The notes: generated from the sequence alone by a model not told the origin. Counted from the first letter of the stretch, positions 52,226 through 62,376 are shown. The stretch is DNA of 64,000 bases from JBGPTF01 sp041490445 (GCA_041490445.1 JBGPTF010000011.1:62001-126000), one strand, 5' to 3'. Numbers and translations: made by a program.

Positions 52226-54640
52226 ATGTTCAACCGGGAAAAGCAGGAACTGAAGCGCGTGCCGATGATGCCGGTGCGCGAGATGGTGATCTTTCCGCAG
52301 CAGATGACGCCGTTCATCGTGGGGCGCGAAGCTTCGGTGCGCGCGCTCGAAGAAGCGCTGGCCGGCGAGAAAAAGATATTCCTCGCCACGCAGCACGACG
52401 CCTCGATCGACGATCCCAAGGCCGAAGAAATCTACCAGGTCGGGACGCTCGCCAACATCGTGCAGAGCGTAAAGCTCCCCGACGGCAACATTAAGGTTCT
52501 GGTCGAGGGCGTCGAGCGCGCCAAAGCCGTGCAGGTGACCGCCGACGAAGGCTTCTTCCGCGCCACGGTTCGCCTGATGCCGGTGAAGACGGAGCCGTCG
52601 CCGCAACTGGAACAGGCTTCGAGCCGCGTGACGGGCCTGTTCGAACAGTACGTGAAGCTTTCGCAGAGCATGAACTACGACACGATGATCGCCGCCGTCC
52701 GCGTGGACGATCCAGCGAAGCTCTCCGACGCGATTGCGAAGGACCTGCAGATCCCCGTGGAGGAGAAGCAGGAGTTGCTGGAGCTGTTCGAACCGCTGGA
52801 GCGGCTGAATCGCATCGCCGACATCCTGGAAGTCGAAATCGAGAAACTGAACGTCGACCGCAACGTCAACACCCGCGTGAAGCGCCAGATGGAGCGCGCC
52901 CAGAAAGAGTACTACCTCAACGAGAAGATGAAGGCGATTCAAAAGGAACTGGGGCGTGGCGAGGCGAGCGAGATCGATCAGCTCAAAAAGAAAATCGAAA
53001 CCAGCGGCATGGCGAAGGAAGTCCAGGAGAAGGCCATGCAGGAGCTGAAACGGCTGGAGATGATGCCGCCCATGTCGGCGGAATCCACCGTTTCGCGCAA
53101 CTACCTGGACTGGCTGCTCTCGGTGCCGTGGAAGAAGCGCTCGCGCGAGATTCGCGACATCAAGCGCGCCGAAGTGATTCTCGCGGAAGACCACTACGGT
53201 CTCGAAAAAATCAAAGACCGCATCCTGGAATATCTGGCGGTGCGGCAGCTCGTGAAGAATCCAAAAGGGTCGATTCTTTGTTTCCTTGGGCCGCCGGGCG
53301 TCGGCAAGACGTCGCTGGCGATGTCCATTGGCCGCGCCACGGGCCGCAAGTTCGTCCGCGTGTCGCTTGGCGGCGTGCGGGATGAAGCGGAAATTCGCGG
53401 CCATCGCCGCACGTACATCGGCGCCCTGCCGGGCCAGATCATCCAGATGATGCGCAAGGCCGGCACGGTGAATCCGGTCTTCGTCCTCGACGAAGTGGAC
53501 AAGATGTCCATGGATTTCCGGGGCGATCCGTCGGCGGCGCTGATGGAAGTGCTCGACCCCGAGCTGAACCACTCGTTTACCGACCATTACCTCGACGTGG
53601 AATACGACCTTTCCAGGGTGATGTTCGTCTGCACCGCCAACGTGCTGCACACGATCCCGCAGCCGTTGCAGGACCGCATGGAGGTCCTGCGCCTGCCCGG
53701 CTACACCGAGCAGGAAAAGATGCAGATCGCGAAGCGGTTCCTGGTCCGGAAGCAGCTCGGGGCGACAGGACTGAAGGAATCCAACCTGAAATTCACGGAC
53801 GAGGGCCTCACGCACATCATCCGGCACTTCACGCATGAAGCCGGCGTCCGCAATCTGGAGCGCGAACTCGCCAACATCTGCCGGAAAATCGCCCGCAAGG
53901 TGGTGAGCGAGGACAAGCCGGTTTCGATCGAAATCGCGCCGGCAAACATCTCGGAATACCTCGGCGTCATCAAATACAGAGACCTGTGGGCCGAGAAGAA
54001 GAACGAAATCGGCCTGGCGACGGGGCTGGCGTGGACCGAAGTGGGCGGCGAGGTTCTCAGCACCGAGGCCACGCTGATGGAGGGCAAGGGCCGGCTGACG
54101 CTGACCGGAAAGCTCGGCGACGTGATGCAGGAATCCGGGCAAGCGGCGTTGAGCTACGTACGGTCGCGGAGCCAGACATTCGGCTTGCCGAAGGATTTCT
54201 ATCGCCACATTGACATCCACATGCACGTGCCCGAAGGAGCGATTCCGAAGGACGGCCCTTCGGCCGGGATCACGATCTGCACGGCGATCGTCAGCGCGCT
54301 GACGCGCATCCCGGTGCGGTGCGATGTGGCGATGACCGGTGAAATCACGCTGCGCGGCAAGGTGTTGCCGATCGGCGGCGTAAAAGAAAAGCTGCTGGCG
54401 GCGCATCGCCTCGGCCTGCGCACCGTGATCTTGCCCAAAGATAACGAGAAAGATCTCGCGGAAATTCCGCCCGAAATTCAAGCGGAGCTGTCCATCAAGT
54501 TCATCGAAACGATGGATGAAGTCCTGCAGGTGGCGCTCGAACGCCCGCTCCCCGCGCCGCTCCACGATGCGGTTCCGGAAGTGGCACCGGAGTTCAACGC
54601 GAGCGTCGATTCCCAGCAGGATAGCGACTTGACCAACTAG
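52226..54640 (+). CDS. lon: ATP-dependent protease La
   Basis: An 804-residue Lon: N-terminal substrate domain (MVIFPQQMTPFIVGREAS), AAA+ module with Walker A GPPGVGKTSLAMSIG and DEVDKM, and the protease with Ser in KDGPSAGITICTAI and Lys in GGVKEKLLAAHRLGL. It follows clpX by only 12 bases, so it shares the cluster. It degrades misfolded and short-lived regulators. Confidence 0.97.
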   Translation: MFNREKQELKRVPMMPVREMVIFPQQMTPFIVGREASVRALEEALAGEKKIFLATQHDASIDDPKAEEIYQVGTLANIVQSVKLPDGNIKVLVEGVERAKAVQVTADEGFFRATVRLMPVKTEPSPQLEQASSRVTGLFEQYVKLSQSMNYDTMIAAVRVDDPAKLSDAIAKDLQIPVEEKQELLELFEPLERLNRIADILEVEIEKLNVDRNVNTRVKRQMERAQKEYYLNEKMKAIQKELGRGEASEIDQLKKKIETSGMAKEVQEKAMQELKRLEMMPPMSAESTVSRNYLDWLLSVPWKKRSREIRDIKRAEVILAEDHYGLEKIKDRILEYLAVRQLVKNPKGSILCFLGPPGVGKTSLAMSIGRATGRKFVRVSLGGVRDEAEIRGHRRTYIGALPGQIIQMMRKAGTVNPVFVLDEVDKMSMDFRGDPSAALMEVLDPELNHSFTDHYLDVEYDLSRVMFVCTANVLHTIPQPLQDRMEVLRLPGYTEQEKMQIAKRFLVRKQLGATGLKESNLKFTDEGLTHIIRHFTHEAGVRNLERELANICRKIARKVVSEDKPVSIEIAPANISEYLGVIKYRDLWAEKKNEIGLATGLAWTEVGGEVLSTEATLMEGKGRLTLTGKLGDVMQESGQAALSYVRSRSQTFGLPKDFYRHIDIHMHVPEGAIPKDGPSAGITICTAIVSALTRIPVRCDVAMTGEITLRGKVLPIGGVKEKLLAAHRLGLRTVILPKDNEKDLAEIPPEIQAELSIKFIETMDEVLQVALERPLPAPLHDAVPEVAPEFNASVDSQQDSDLTN

Positions 54641-54794
54641 GGGCCCTCTTGGCAGTTCCCGCAAGGCGGGGCCGGGCTCGGGCCCGTTGCCTCGGGGGAA
54701 TCGCACCGAAAGTCAGCAGCAGACCCGTTTGGGAGTAGCAGTAGGGGCTGGTGGCAGGGAACGTCTGCTTGGAATCCACCAGAAAAATAAACGC

Positions 54795-54810
54795 GCCTGA
54801 AACTTCAGGC
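54795..54810 (+). promoter_or_regulatory. hairpin in the rho leader
   Basis: GCCTGAA and TTCAGGC pair over seven bases around AC, about 20 bases upstream of the rho start and followed by TTTG. It could act as a weak attenuator in the 190-base lon-rho gap; Rho often controls its own level by attenuation. Confidence 0.35.
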
Positions 54811-54830
54811 TTTGTGAAGGAATGAACTCG

Positions 54831-56090
54831 ATGAGCATCAGTCTTGCAGAATTGAAAGATCGCAATATCACCGATCTGGCGAAGATTGCGAAGGAATTGA
54901 ACATTCCCGGGGCCAGCGGCATGCGCAAGCAGGAGCTGATTTTCCAGATCCTGCGCGCGCAAACGGAGAAGAACGGATTGATCTTCTCCGAAGGCGTGCT
55001 GGAATGCCTGCCCGACGGCTTCGGCTTTCTCCGCGCGCCCGAATACAATTACCTGCCGGGCCCCGACGATATCTACGTCTCGCCTTCGCAAATCCGCAAA
55101 TTCGACCTGCGCACCGGCGACACCGTTTCCGGACAGGTGCGGCCGCCGAAGGACGGCGAGCGCTACTTCGCGCTGATCAAGGTGGAAGCCGTCAACTTCG
55201 AAGACCCGGAAGTCGCGCGCAACAAGATTTTCTTCGACAACCTGACGCCGCTATACCCGCAGGAACGCATCCGGCTGGAGACGACGAAGGAAAACCTGAC
55301 GGGCCGCGTGCTCGACATGCTCTGCCCCGTCGGCAAAGGCCAGCGCGGATTGATCGTCGCGCCGCCGCGCACCGGTAAAACGATGATGCTGCAGTCCGTC
55401 GCCAATTCCGTTACTACGAATCATCCGGAAATCGCGCTGATCGTGCTGCTGATTGACGAGCGGCCGGAAGAAGTGACCGACATGCAGCGCACGGTGAAAG
55501 GCGAAGTGATCAGCTCGACGTTCGATGAGCCGCCGCAGCGGCACATTCAGGTCGCGGAAATGGTGCTCGAAAAGGCGAAACGGCTGGTGGAGCACAAACG
55601 CGACGTGGTGATCCTGCTCGACTCGCTGACCCGCCTGGGCCGCGCCTACAACGCGGTGACGCCGCCTTCGGGCAAAGTGCTCTCGGGCGGTATTGACGCG
55701 AACGCCTTGCAGCGGCCGCGGCGCTTCTTCGCCGCTGCGCGCAACATCGAAGAGGGCGGCTCGCTCACGATCATCGCCACCGCGCTGATTGATACGGGCA
55801 GCCGCATGGACGACGTGATTTTCGAGGAATTCAAAGGCACCGGCAACATGGAGATCAATCTCGACCGGCGGCTGGTGGACAAGCGCGTCTTCCCGACGAT
55901 CGACATCAACCGTTCCGGCACCCGGAAGGACGAACTACTGCTGCCGGCCGACGAGCTGAACCGCATCTGGGTGCTGCGCAAAGTGCTCAGCCCGCTCTCG
56001 ACCGTAGAAGCCATGGAGCTGCTGCTGGGCCGGCTCTCGAAGACGAAGAACAACGCCGAATTCCTCGCTTCGATGTCGAGCCCTGCCTAA
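54831..56090 (+). CDS. rho: transcription termination factor Rho
   Basis: A 419-residue hexameric RNA helicase. The N-terminal RNA-binding fold shows GFGFLRAPEYNYLPGPDDIY; the ATPase core has APPRTGKTMMLQSV, IVLLIDERPEEVTDM and the Q-loop region. ATG 54831 has GAAGGA 9 bases upstream; an ATG at 54822 is also possible. It ends transcription of untranslated RNA. It closes the tig-clpP-clpX-lon-rho run, with a 190-base leader of its own. Confidence 0.96.
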   Translation: MSISLAELKDRNITDLAKIAKELNIPGASGMRKQELIFQILRAQTEKNGLIFSEGVLECLPDGFGFLRAPEYNYLPGPDDIYVSPSQIRKFDLRTGDTVSGQVRPPKDGERYFALIKVEAVNFEDPEVARNKIFFDNLTPLYPQERIRLETTKENLTGRVLDMLCPVGKGQRGLIVAPPRTGKTMMLQSVANSVTTNHPEIALIVLLIDERPEEVTDMQRTVKGEVISSTFDEPPQRHIQVAEMVLEKAKRLVEHKRDVVILLDSLTRLGRAYNAVTPPSGKVLSGGIDANALQRPRRFFAAARNIEEGGSLTIIATALIDTGSRMDDVIFEEFKGTGNMEINLDRRLVDKRVFPTIDINRSGTRKDELLLPADELNRIWVLRKVLSPLSTVEAMELLLGRLSKTKNNAEFLASMSSPA

Positions 56091-56176
56091 TCGCGCTTCC
56101 CCGCCGGCGAAAACAAGCACAAACAAGACGCTGCTTCTACAGTGGAAGGATTGTGCTCCGAAATTCTCGCAGGAGT

Positions 56177-56875
56177 TTACGGAGTTCCGCGCACGGTGGA
56201 TGCGGCATCCGAGCGCGATTGGGCGAGCAGGACAACCAGCCGCGCAACTTCTTCGGCGTCCATCGCCGAGCTGTCCACCAGAACCGCGCCGGGCGCGTGA
56301 ACCAGCGGCGAGGTGGAGCGCTCGCGGTCGCGGCGGTCGCGTTCGCGGACTTCTTCGCGTGTCTGCTCGAGGGAGATGGCTTCGCCCTTTTGCTGGTGCT
56401 CGCGCCAGCGGCGGTCGGCGCGAACTTCAGGGGAAGCGGTGAGATAAATCTTCAAATCCGCATCGGGAAAAACGACGCTGCCGATGTCGCGGCCCTCCAT
56501 CACCACGCCGCCGAGGACCCCGGCACGCCGCTGCTCGGCCACCATCACTTTCCGCACACCGGAAATCACAGCAATCATGGATGCCGCCTGCGCCACCTGG
56601 GGCGTGCGGATGGCTTCGGTTACGTCCTCGCCGTCGAGGATCACGCGCTGCTCTTCGCCGCGCGCGCGCAAATCGATGTGGGTCTTCCCGGCAAGCGCGA
56701 TGAGCTTTTCGGTCGCGTCGAACGGCACGCCTTCGCGCAGCGCTTTCAGTGCAAACGCGCGGTACATCGCGCCGGTGTCCACATAGACGCAGCCGAGAAG
56801 TTGCGACACGCGCCGGGCAACCGTGCTCTTTCCCGAACCGACCGGCCCGTCAATCGCGATGATTACTTTCCGCAT
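56177..56875 (-). CDS. cmk: cytidylate kinase
   Basis: A 232-residue nucleoside monophosphate kinase. IAIDGPVGSGKSTVARRVS is the P-loop, VYVDTGAMYRAFAL the CMP-binding region, and DIGSVVFPDADLKIYLTA plus RREHQQKGE the lid. It phosphorylates CMP and dCMP. Convergent with rho, and divergent from nothing nearby; it follows mutL on the same strand by 28 bases. Confidence 0.95.
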   Translation of the reverse strand: MRKVIIAIDGPVGSGKSTVARRVSQLLGCVYVDTGAMYRAFALKALREGVPFDATEKLIALAGKTHIDLRARGEEQRVILDGEDVTEAIRTPQVAQAASMIAVISGVRKVMVAEQRRAGVLGGVVMEGRDIGSVVFPDADLKIYLTASPEVRADRRWREHQQKGEAISLEQTREEVRERDRRDRERSTSPLVHAPGAVLVDSSAMDAEEVARLVVLLAQSRSDAASTVRGTP

Positions 56876-56903
56876 GTATCGAAAATGGATGGGGCTCGCA
56901 GCC

Positions 56904-58856
56904 TCAAATTCGTTTGAACGCGCGCTCGATTTCGCGCACGGAGTAACGCAGCACGACCGGCCGGCCGTGCGGGCAGCTCATCGGGTATTCCGTCTTCGCC
57001 AGCTCGGCGAGCAGCCACTCCATTTTCGTCTGGTCGAGCGGCGTATTCGCCTTGATCGCCGCGTGGCAGGAAGTGGATGCGGCGATCTTGGCCTGCAACG
57101 AATCGATCGAAATCGCCTGCGCCTCGCGCGCGATCCCGTCGAGAATTTCCGCGAGAAGCTTTTCCGCATCCGAAGCGGCGATGCCCGCCGGCGCAGCTTG
57201 AATCGCCACGCTGCGCTGGCCCATCAATTCAGCCTCAAAACCGTTCGCGCGCAGCTCTTCGGCGATCTGCTCAAAGGTCGCAAGCTGCCGCGGCGAAAGC
57301 TCCACGACGAGCGGCACGAGCAGACGCTGGCCGCCCAGTTCGCCTTCACGCCGCGCGCGCAAGTGCTGCTCGAACAGGACGCGCTCGTGCGCCACGTGCT
57401 GGTCAATGATCCACAGCCCTTCGCCGTTCACGGCAACGATGAAACTGTTGTTTACCTGCCCGAGCGGTTTCAGGTCCGTGATTTCTTCCGGGCGCGGCAG
57501 CGTTGCCGGCGCTACGGCTGCCGCCGCAGCGCTCGACGGCGATGCTTCGCCGCTGCGCCCGGCGACCGGGAATTCAATTGCGCCGTCGGAACCGAACGGA
57601 AGCCGCTGCGGCAGGGGCTGCTGCGGCGCGCCGGAAAGCTCGAAGCCTTCGGCAAAGCCCACGCCACTTCCAAGCGGAGTGGGGATCATCGCGCGCGGCG
57701 GGCCGAGTGTTTCGCCTGCGCCGGCAGCCGCAGCGACCGCCGCCGTGCGCACTGTTTCTCCGGTCACCGGCGATGAAGATACCTTGGCGCCCGCAGGAAA
57801 GCCCGCAATGGGCCGCGCATTGGCGAGCGCATGGCGAATCGAGTCGCGCGAAAAATCGTGGATGAACTGCGGATGGCGGAAGCGCACCTCGATTTTCGAA
57901 GGGTGCACATTCACGTCCACTTCCCGGTACGGAATATCGAGAAAGAGCAGCACCGCCGGAAACGCCATCGGCGGCATGATGTTGCGATACGCCTCGTGGA
58001 TCGCATGCAGGATCAGGCGGTCGCGCACCAGGCGCCGGTTCACGAAGATGTAGATCCCGTTGCGATTCGTTCGCTGCACCTCAGGGCGCGAAGCAAACCC
58101 GCCGGCGCGCACGAGTTCTGCCTGCTCTTCGGCGTCGAGCTCGGGCTCGGTGATGGCCGATCGCACGGGCGATTCGGAGGGCGGGATCTCGAGCAATTCA
58201 TCGAGCGCCGCCCGCCCGAAGAGCTGGTAGACGCGGTCGGCAAGCTGCGCGACCGGCGTGACGTTGACGATGTCCTGCGACGGCGTCTTCAGCACGAACT
58301 GCTTGTCCGGATGGGCGAGCGCGTAGTGGGTGACGAGCGAGGCGATGTGGCCCAGTTCGGTGGTTTCGGATTTCAGGAATTTGCGCCGCGCGGGCACGCA
58401 ATAGAAAATGTCCGCGACACTCATCGACGTGCCTACCGGCACGCCCGCGGGCTTCACACTGACGAGTTTGCCGCCCGCGAATTCGATGCGCGTTCCCTGC
58501 TCTTCTTCCGCCGCGCGCGTTTCGAGCAGCAGGCGCGAGATGGCCGCAATCGAGGGAAGCGCTTCGCCGCGAAAGCCGAGGGTGGCGATCGCAAGCAGAT
58601 CGTCCGCCGTGCGCAGCTTCGACGTGGCGTGGCGCTCGAAGGAAAGTAGCGCGTCGTCGCGGCTCATGCCGTAGCCGTCGTCCAGGACGCGAATCATCCG
58701 CTTGCCGCCCGATTCCACTTCGATGCGGATGGACTTCGCGCCGGCATCGAGCGCGTTTTCGAGCAGCTCCTTCACAACGGAAGCAGGCCGCTCGACCACT
58801 TCGCCCGCGGCGATTTTGTTGGCGACGTTTTCGGGAAGGATTCGGATGCGCGACAT
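56904..58856 (-). CDS. mutL: DNA mismatch repair protein MutL
   Basis: A 650-residue protein. The N-terminal GHKL ATPase has NKIAAGEVVERPASVVKELL, DDGYGM and GFRGEALPSI; a Pro/Ala-rich linker follows; the C-terminal domain carries DQHVAHERVLFE, the endonuclease metal motif DQHAx2Ex4E with Val for Ala, plus CPHGRPV. It is thus a nicking-type MutL as in most bacteria without MutH. It co-operates with MutS, which is not in this window. Confidence 0.96.
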   Translation of the reverse strand: MSRIRILPENVANKIAAGEVVERPASVVKELLENALDAGAKSIRIEVESGGKRMIRVLDDGYGMSRDDALLSFERHATSKLRTADDLLAIATLGFRGEALPSIAAISRLLLETRAAEEEQGTRIEFAGGKLVSVKPAGVPVGTSMSVADIFYCVPARRKFLKSETTELGHIASLVTHYALAHPDKQFVLKTPSQDIVNVTPVAQLADRVYQLFGRAALDELLEIPPSESPVRSAITEPELDAEEQAELVRAGGFASRPEVQRTNRNGIYIFVNRRLVRDRLILHAIHEAYRNIMPPMAFPAVLLFLDIPYREVDVNVHPSKIEVRFRHPQFIHDFSRDSIRHALANARPIAGFPAGAKVSSSPVTGETVRTAAVAAAAGAGETLGPPRAMIPTPLGSGVGFAEGFELSGAPQQPLPQRLPFGSDGAIEFPVAGRSGEASPSSAAAAAVAPATLPRPEEITDLKPLGQVNNSFIVAVNGEGLWIIDQHVAHERVLFEQHLRARREGELGGQRLLVPLVVELSPRQLATFEQIAEELRANGFEAELMGQRSVAIQAAPAGIAASDAEKLLAEILDGIAREAQAISIDSLQAKIAASTSCHAAIKANTPLDQTKMEWLLAELAKTEYPMSCPHGRPVVLRYSVREIERAFKRI

Positions 58857-58950
58857 CAGTTATGTCCCGGCATTATGAAACCACAGATCAACAGAGATGG
58901 ACACTGATAAGGTGTGGGAAGCCGGCCGCGCACCGAAGGCCACTTCATGT

Positions 58951-60735
58951 TCATTTCTCTTTGTCTCGAAGCTGGATCCCCAATTCAAGGAGCTGATCGG
59001 GACTAACTTCAGAAGGTGAGTCAGCCATGAGGTCCTGGGCGGCGGTGGTTTTCGGAAAGGCGATGACCTCGCGGATGGATTTTTCTCCCGCGAGGAGCAT
59101 GACGACGCGGTCGAGTCCCAGGGCGATGCCGCCATGCGGCGGCGTGCCGTAGGTAAGCGCATCGAGAAAAAACCCGAAGCGCTGGCGCGCCTGCTCATCG
59201 GTCAGGCCGAGGGCGCGGAACGCGCGGGCCTGCACATCCTGCCGGTGAATCCGGATGCTGCCCGAGCCCAGCTCGACGCCGTTCAGCACCAAGTCGTACC
59301 CCTTCGAGCGCACTTCGCCGCGCCGCTCGGGATCTTCGAGCTTGTCGAGGTCTTCCTCGACGATGCCGGTGAAGGGATGCTGCGCGGAAACCCATTGCTT
59401 TTCCGCCTCGCTCCATTCGAACAGCGGAAAGCCGGTGAGCCACAGAAACTCCCAGCGGTTTTTCGGAATCAGGTTCAGCTTGTCCGCGAGATGCAGGCGC
59501 AGTTGTCCGGCGATGAGCGCCGCGGCGTCGGCGCCCTTGACCGGTTGCTTTGCGGAGACGGCGAGGATCAAGTCGCCCGGCTTCGCGCCAGTCGCTTCGA
59601 CGAGTTTTTTCAGGCCGTCCGCACCAAAGTTTTTTTCGAGGGAAGACGCGATCCCTTCGTTCGTGACCTTCACGGTATAGAGCCCGCGCGCGCCGAGCGA
59701 CTTTGCCTGCTCGGTCCATTCGTCGAGCTGCTTGCGCGACGATGAGGCGGCGCCGGGGGCGACAATCGCCTGCACACTGCCGGCGAACTGGAAGACCGCG
59801 CGCGCCGGCTCGAAGTGCGCCGTCACGTCGCGCAACTCCATGCCGAAGCGCAGGTCGGGCTTGTCGGTGCCGTAGCGGCGCAGCGCTTCCTTGTATTCCA
59901 TGTGGCGGAACGGCACCTCGACTTTGACCCCCGCAACGCCGCACGCGCGCACCATCACGCGCTCGATGACGTCGAACACATCCTGCCGGCGCGGAAACGA
60001 CATTTCGAGATCGAGCTGCGTGAATTCCGGCTGGCGGTCGGCGCGCTGGTCCTCGTCGCGGAAGCAGCGCACGATCTGGAAGTAGCGATCCATGCCGGAA
60101 ATCATCAGGATCTGCTTGAAAATCTGCGGCGATTGCGGCAGCGCGTAAAACTGCCCGTGATGGACGCGGCTCGGCACGAGATAGTCGCGAGCGCCTTCGG
60201 GCGTCGAGCGGGTCAGCATCGGCGTCTCGATCTCGTAGAAGCCGAGCTCGTCAAGCGTCTTGCGAATCTCGAGAACCACGCGGTGGCGCAGCGCGAGATT
60301 GCGGTGCGGCCTCGGCCGGCGCAAGTCGATGTAGCGGTAACGCAAGCGCGTCTCTTCGCTCGCGTTGACTTCGTCTTCGACCTGGAACGGCGGCGTCTTC
60401 GCCGTATTGAGGATGTGGACGGCCGCGCCGATGACTTCGACTTCGCCCGTGGCAAGGTCCAAGTTCGGTTTTTCGCGCGCCACGACCCGGCCTTCGATGG
60501 CGACGACGAATTCCGAGCGCAGTTGTTCGGCCTTCTTGTGGGCTTCGGGAAACTTTTCGCCGTTGAAGATAATCTGGGCGATGCCGGCGCGGTCGCGCAG
60601 GTCAATGAAGATCAGGCTGCCGAGGTCGCGGCGGCGATGGACCCAGCCGAACAGGACGACGTCGCGTCCGGCGTTCGCGGCGCGCAGATCACCGCAATAG
60701 TGTGTGCGTTTCAGATTCTCGAGCGGGTCAAGCAA
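58951..60735 (-). CDS. aspS: aspartyl-tRNA synthetase
   Basis: A 594-residue bacterial-type enzyme: N-terminal OB fold (LFGWVHRRRDLGSLIFIDLR), class II motif 2 (FRDEDQRADRQPEFTQLD), the GAD domain insertion (AKSLGARGLYTVKVTNEG, VSAKQPVKGADAAAL) and motif 3 (GIALGLDRVVMLL). It charges tRNA-Asp; whether it is the non-discriminating type cannot be read here. 24 bases after hisS. Confidence 0.96.
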   Translation of the reverse strand: MLDPLENLKRTHYCGDLRAANAGRDVVLFGWVHRRRDLGSLIFIDLRDRAGIAQIIFNGEKFPEAHKKAEQLRSEFVVAIEGRVVAREKPNLDLATGEVEVIGAAVHILNTAKTPPFQVEDEVNASEETRLRYRYIDLRRPRPHRNLALRHRVVLEIRKTLDELGFYEIETPMLTRSTPEGARDYLVPSRVHHGQFYALPQSPQIFKQILMISGMDRYFQIVRCFRDEDQRADRQPEFTQLDLEMSFPRRQDVFDVIERVMVRACGVAGVKVEVPFRHMEYKEALRRYGTDKPDLRFGMELRDVTAHFEPARAVFQFAGSVQAIVAPGAASSSRKQLDEWTEQAKSLGARGLYTVKVTNEGIASSLEKNFGADGLKKLVEATGAKPGDLILAVSAKQPVKGADAAALIAGQLRLHLADKLNLIPKNRWEFLWLTGFPLFEWSEAEKQWVSAQHPFTGIVEEDLDKLEDPERRGEVRSKGYDLVLNGVELGSGSIRIHRQDVQARAFRALGLTDEQARQRFGFFLDALTYGTPPHGGIALGLDRVVMLLAGEKSIREVIAFPKTTAAQDLMADSPSEVSPDQLLELGIQLRDKEK

Positions 60736-60759
60736 GAGCGATCACCTTTCCATCATTTC

Positions 60760-62307
60760 CTATGCGCCTCGAAGATGGGCGACGAGCTCCGATTCCGCGA
60801 GCTTCTTCTGCTCGCCGTCGGCGAGGCGCTTCAACGTGAATTGCTGCGACGCGACTTCGTCCTCACCGATGATGAGCGCATAGCGCGCGCCGAGCTTGTC
60901 CGCCAGGCCGATGGATTTCTTGAATTTCATGTCCTCGGGCGGAACTTCCACGCTCAGGCCTTCGCCGCGCAGCTTTCGCGCCAGCCGCACCGCCGTCGGG
61001 TAGGAATTCGCGCCCATCCAGGCGACGAAGACATCGAGCCCGCGGAGGGCCGGGGCCTTGCCCGTTTCCTGCAACGAGAGAATCGCGCGGTCGCTCCCGA
61101 TGGCGAAGCCGATGCCCTTCGTCGGCGGCCCACCAAGAAGCTCGACCAGCCCGTCATAGCGTCCGCCGCCGCACACGGCGTTCTGCGAGCCAAGGCCGGC
61201 GGCGACGACTTCAAAAGTGGTGCGCGTGTAGTAGTCCAGGCCGCGGACGAGCCGCCAATTCATTTCATAGGCGATGCCGCGCAGCTTCAGTTCCTCCTGC
61301 ACCTTCGCAAAATGCTCGCGGCACGCGCCGCACAGATGGTCGGAAATGCGAGGCAACTTTTCGATGATGGGCTGCTCTTCCGGAAGTTTCGAATCGAGGA
61401 CGCGCAGCGGGTTCGTGTCAATGCGCCGCTGGCTGTCCGGGCCGAGTTTGTCCACAACCTTTTTCAGCTCGGCGCGCAGGAGCTCCACATATTTCGGCCG
61501 GCATTCTTTGCAGCCGATGGAGTTGAGGGAAAGCGTCGTCTGCGACAGCCCCACGCGGGTGAAGAATGCCAGGAGCATTTCGATCAGTTCGGCGTCAATC
61601 GCCGGCGCGTCAGAGGCGCCGAGGACCTCCGCGCCGATCTGGTAAAACTGGCGGTAGCGTCCCTTCTGCGGCCGCTCGCGGCGGAACATCGGGCCGATGT
61701 AATACAGCTTCACATTGCCTGGGAGCGTGTGCATCCCGTGCTCGATATAGGCGCGAACGACCGAAGCCGTCGCCTCCGGCCGCAAGGAGATTTCATCACC
61801 CAACTTCATTTTGTGAATTCGCGACAGAACTTCGAAGAGTTCTTCTTGTTCCCTTTTCGCCCTCCGTTCGTATTCAATCTCGTCCAATTCTTCGTCATCT
61901 TCCAAATCTTCCAATTCTCGCCGCCTGCGTTCACGAATCTCGTCCGCAGTTTGCTTCAGAGTGTGAACTAGCACTCCATTCACAATGGTTCTCGGAATCT
62001 CCCCGTCGGCGTAAGCCTTGGCGACTTTTTCTACAAAGGTTTCAAATGAAGCCCATGAATCCGGAAAACCCAAATCAACAGGGCGATCTTCAAATGTGTA
62101 GATCTCTTTGCCAACAATATCCGTGTCTACGCCGACGGAGCGGGCGAAAAGCTCTGTCTGCTCGAAAATGGGCAGACGAATCTCGCGGTAGTTGAACGAC
62201 TCGAAAACGTCGCGCGCGGTCTGCTCGAAGTGATTCCAGAGTGATGACTCTGTTGGGAGGATGTCGCGCACGCCTTTGATGGCTTTAAATTTTCGGTTCT
62301 CAGTCAT
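60760..62307 (-). CDS. hisS: histidyl-tRNA synthetase with a core insertion
   Basis: A 515-residue HisRS, about 90 longer than usual. Motif 1 region (FKAIKGVRDILPTES), motif 2 (GPMFRRERPQKGRYRQFYQ), the His-binding LVRGLDYYTRTTFEV and motif 3 (GFAIGSDRAIL) are normal. Between IYTFEDR and GDEISLRPEAT, residues about 76-170 (61798-62082) are extra: a helical segment with FVEKVAKAYADGEIPRTIVN, then a charged coil with RERRRRELEDLEDDEELDE. These bases are visibly AT-richer than the rest. ATG 62307 with GGATGCGGA upstream is preferred over a TTG 18 bases earlier. Whether the insert blocks or only decorates the active site is unknown. Confidence 0.93.
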   Translation of the reverse strand: MTENRKFKAIKGVRDILPTESSLWNHFEQTARDVFESFNYREIRLPIFEQTELFARSVGVDTDIVGKEIYTFEDRPVDLGFPDSWASFETFVEKVAKAYADGEIPRTIVNGVLVHTLKQTADEIRERRRRELEDLEDDEELDEIEYERRAKREQEELFEVLSRIHKMKLGDEISLRPEATASVVRAYIEHGMHTLPGNVKLYYIGPMFRRERPQKGRYRQFYQIGAEVLGASDAPAIDAELIEMLLAFFTRVGLSQTTLSLNSIGCKECRPKYVELLRAELKKVVDKLGPDSQRRIDTNPLRVLDSKLPEEQPIIEKLPRISDHLCGACREHFAKVQEELKLRGIAYEMNWRLVRGLDYYTRTTFEVVAAGLGSQNAVCGGGRYDGLVELLGGPPTKGIGFAIGSDRAILSLQETGKAPALRGLDVFVAWMGANSYPTAVRLARKLRGEGLSVEVPPEDMKFKKSIGLADKLGARYALIIGEDEVASQQFTLKRLADGEQKKLAESELVAHLRGA

Positions 62308-62351
62308 TCCGCATCCATGACTCAACTTCCCGCTTCGTGCGTCAGCCGCAG

Positions 62352-62376
62352 AGTGGCTAGTGGTTAGTGACGAGTG
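62352..62376. repeat. 7-base repeat array, left arm (AGTGRYK)
   Basis: AGTGGCT, AGTGGTT, AGTGACG and AGTG follow in tandem. The core CTAGTGGTTAGTG is repeated in inverted form at 62766-62785 (CTAGTGGCGAGTG on the minus strand), bracketing the four-helix-bundle gene. Confidence 0.6.

Noticed and set aside
61798..62082. Intein in hisS
   Set aside because: No Cys/Ser/Thr at the expected junctions, no terminal His-Asn pair and far too short for a splicing domain.
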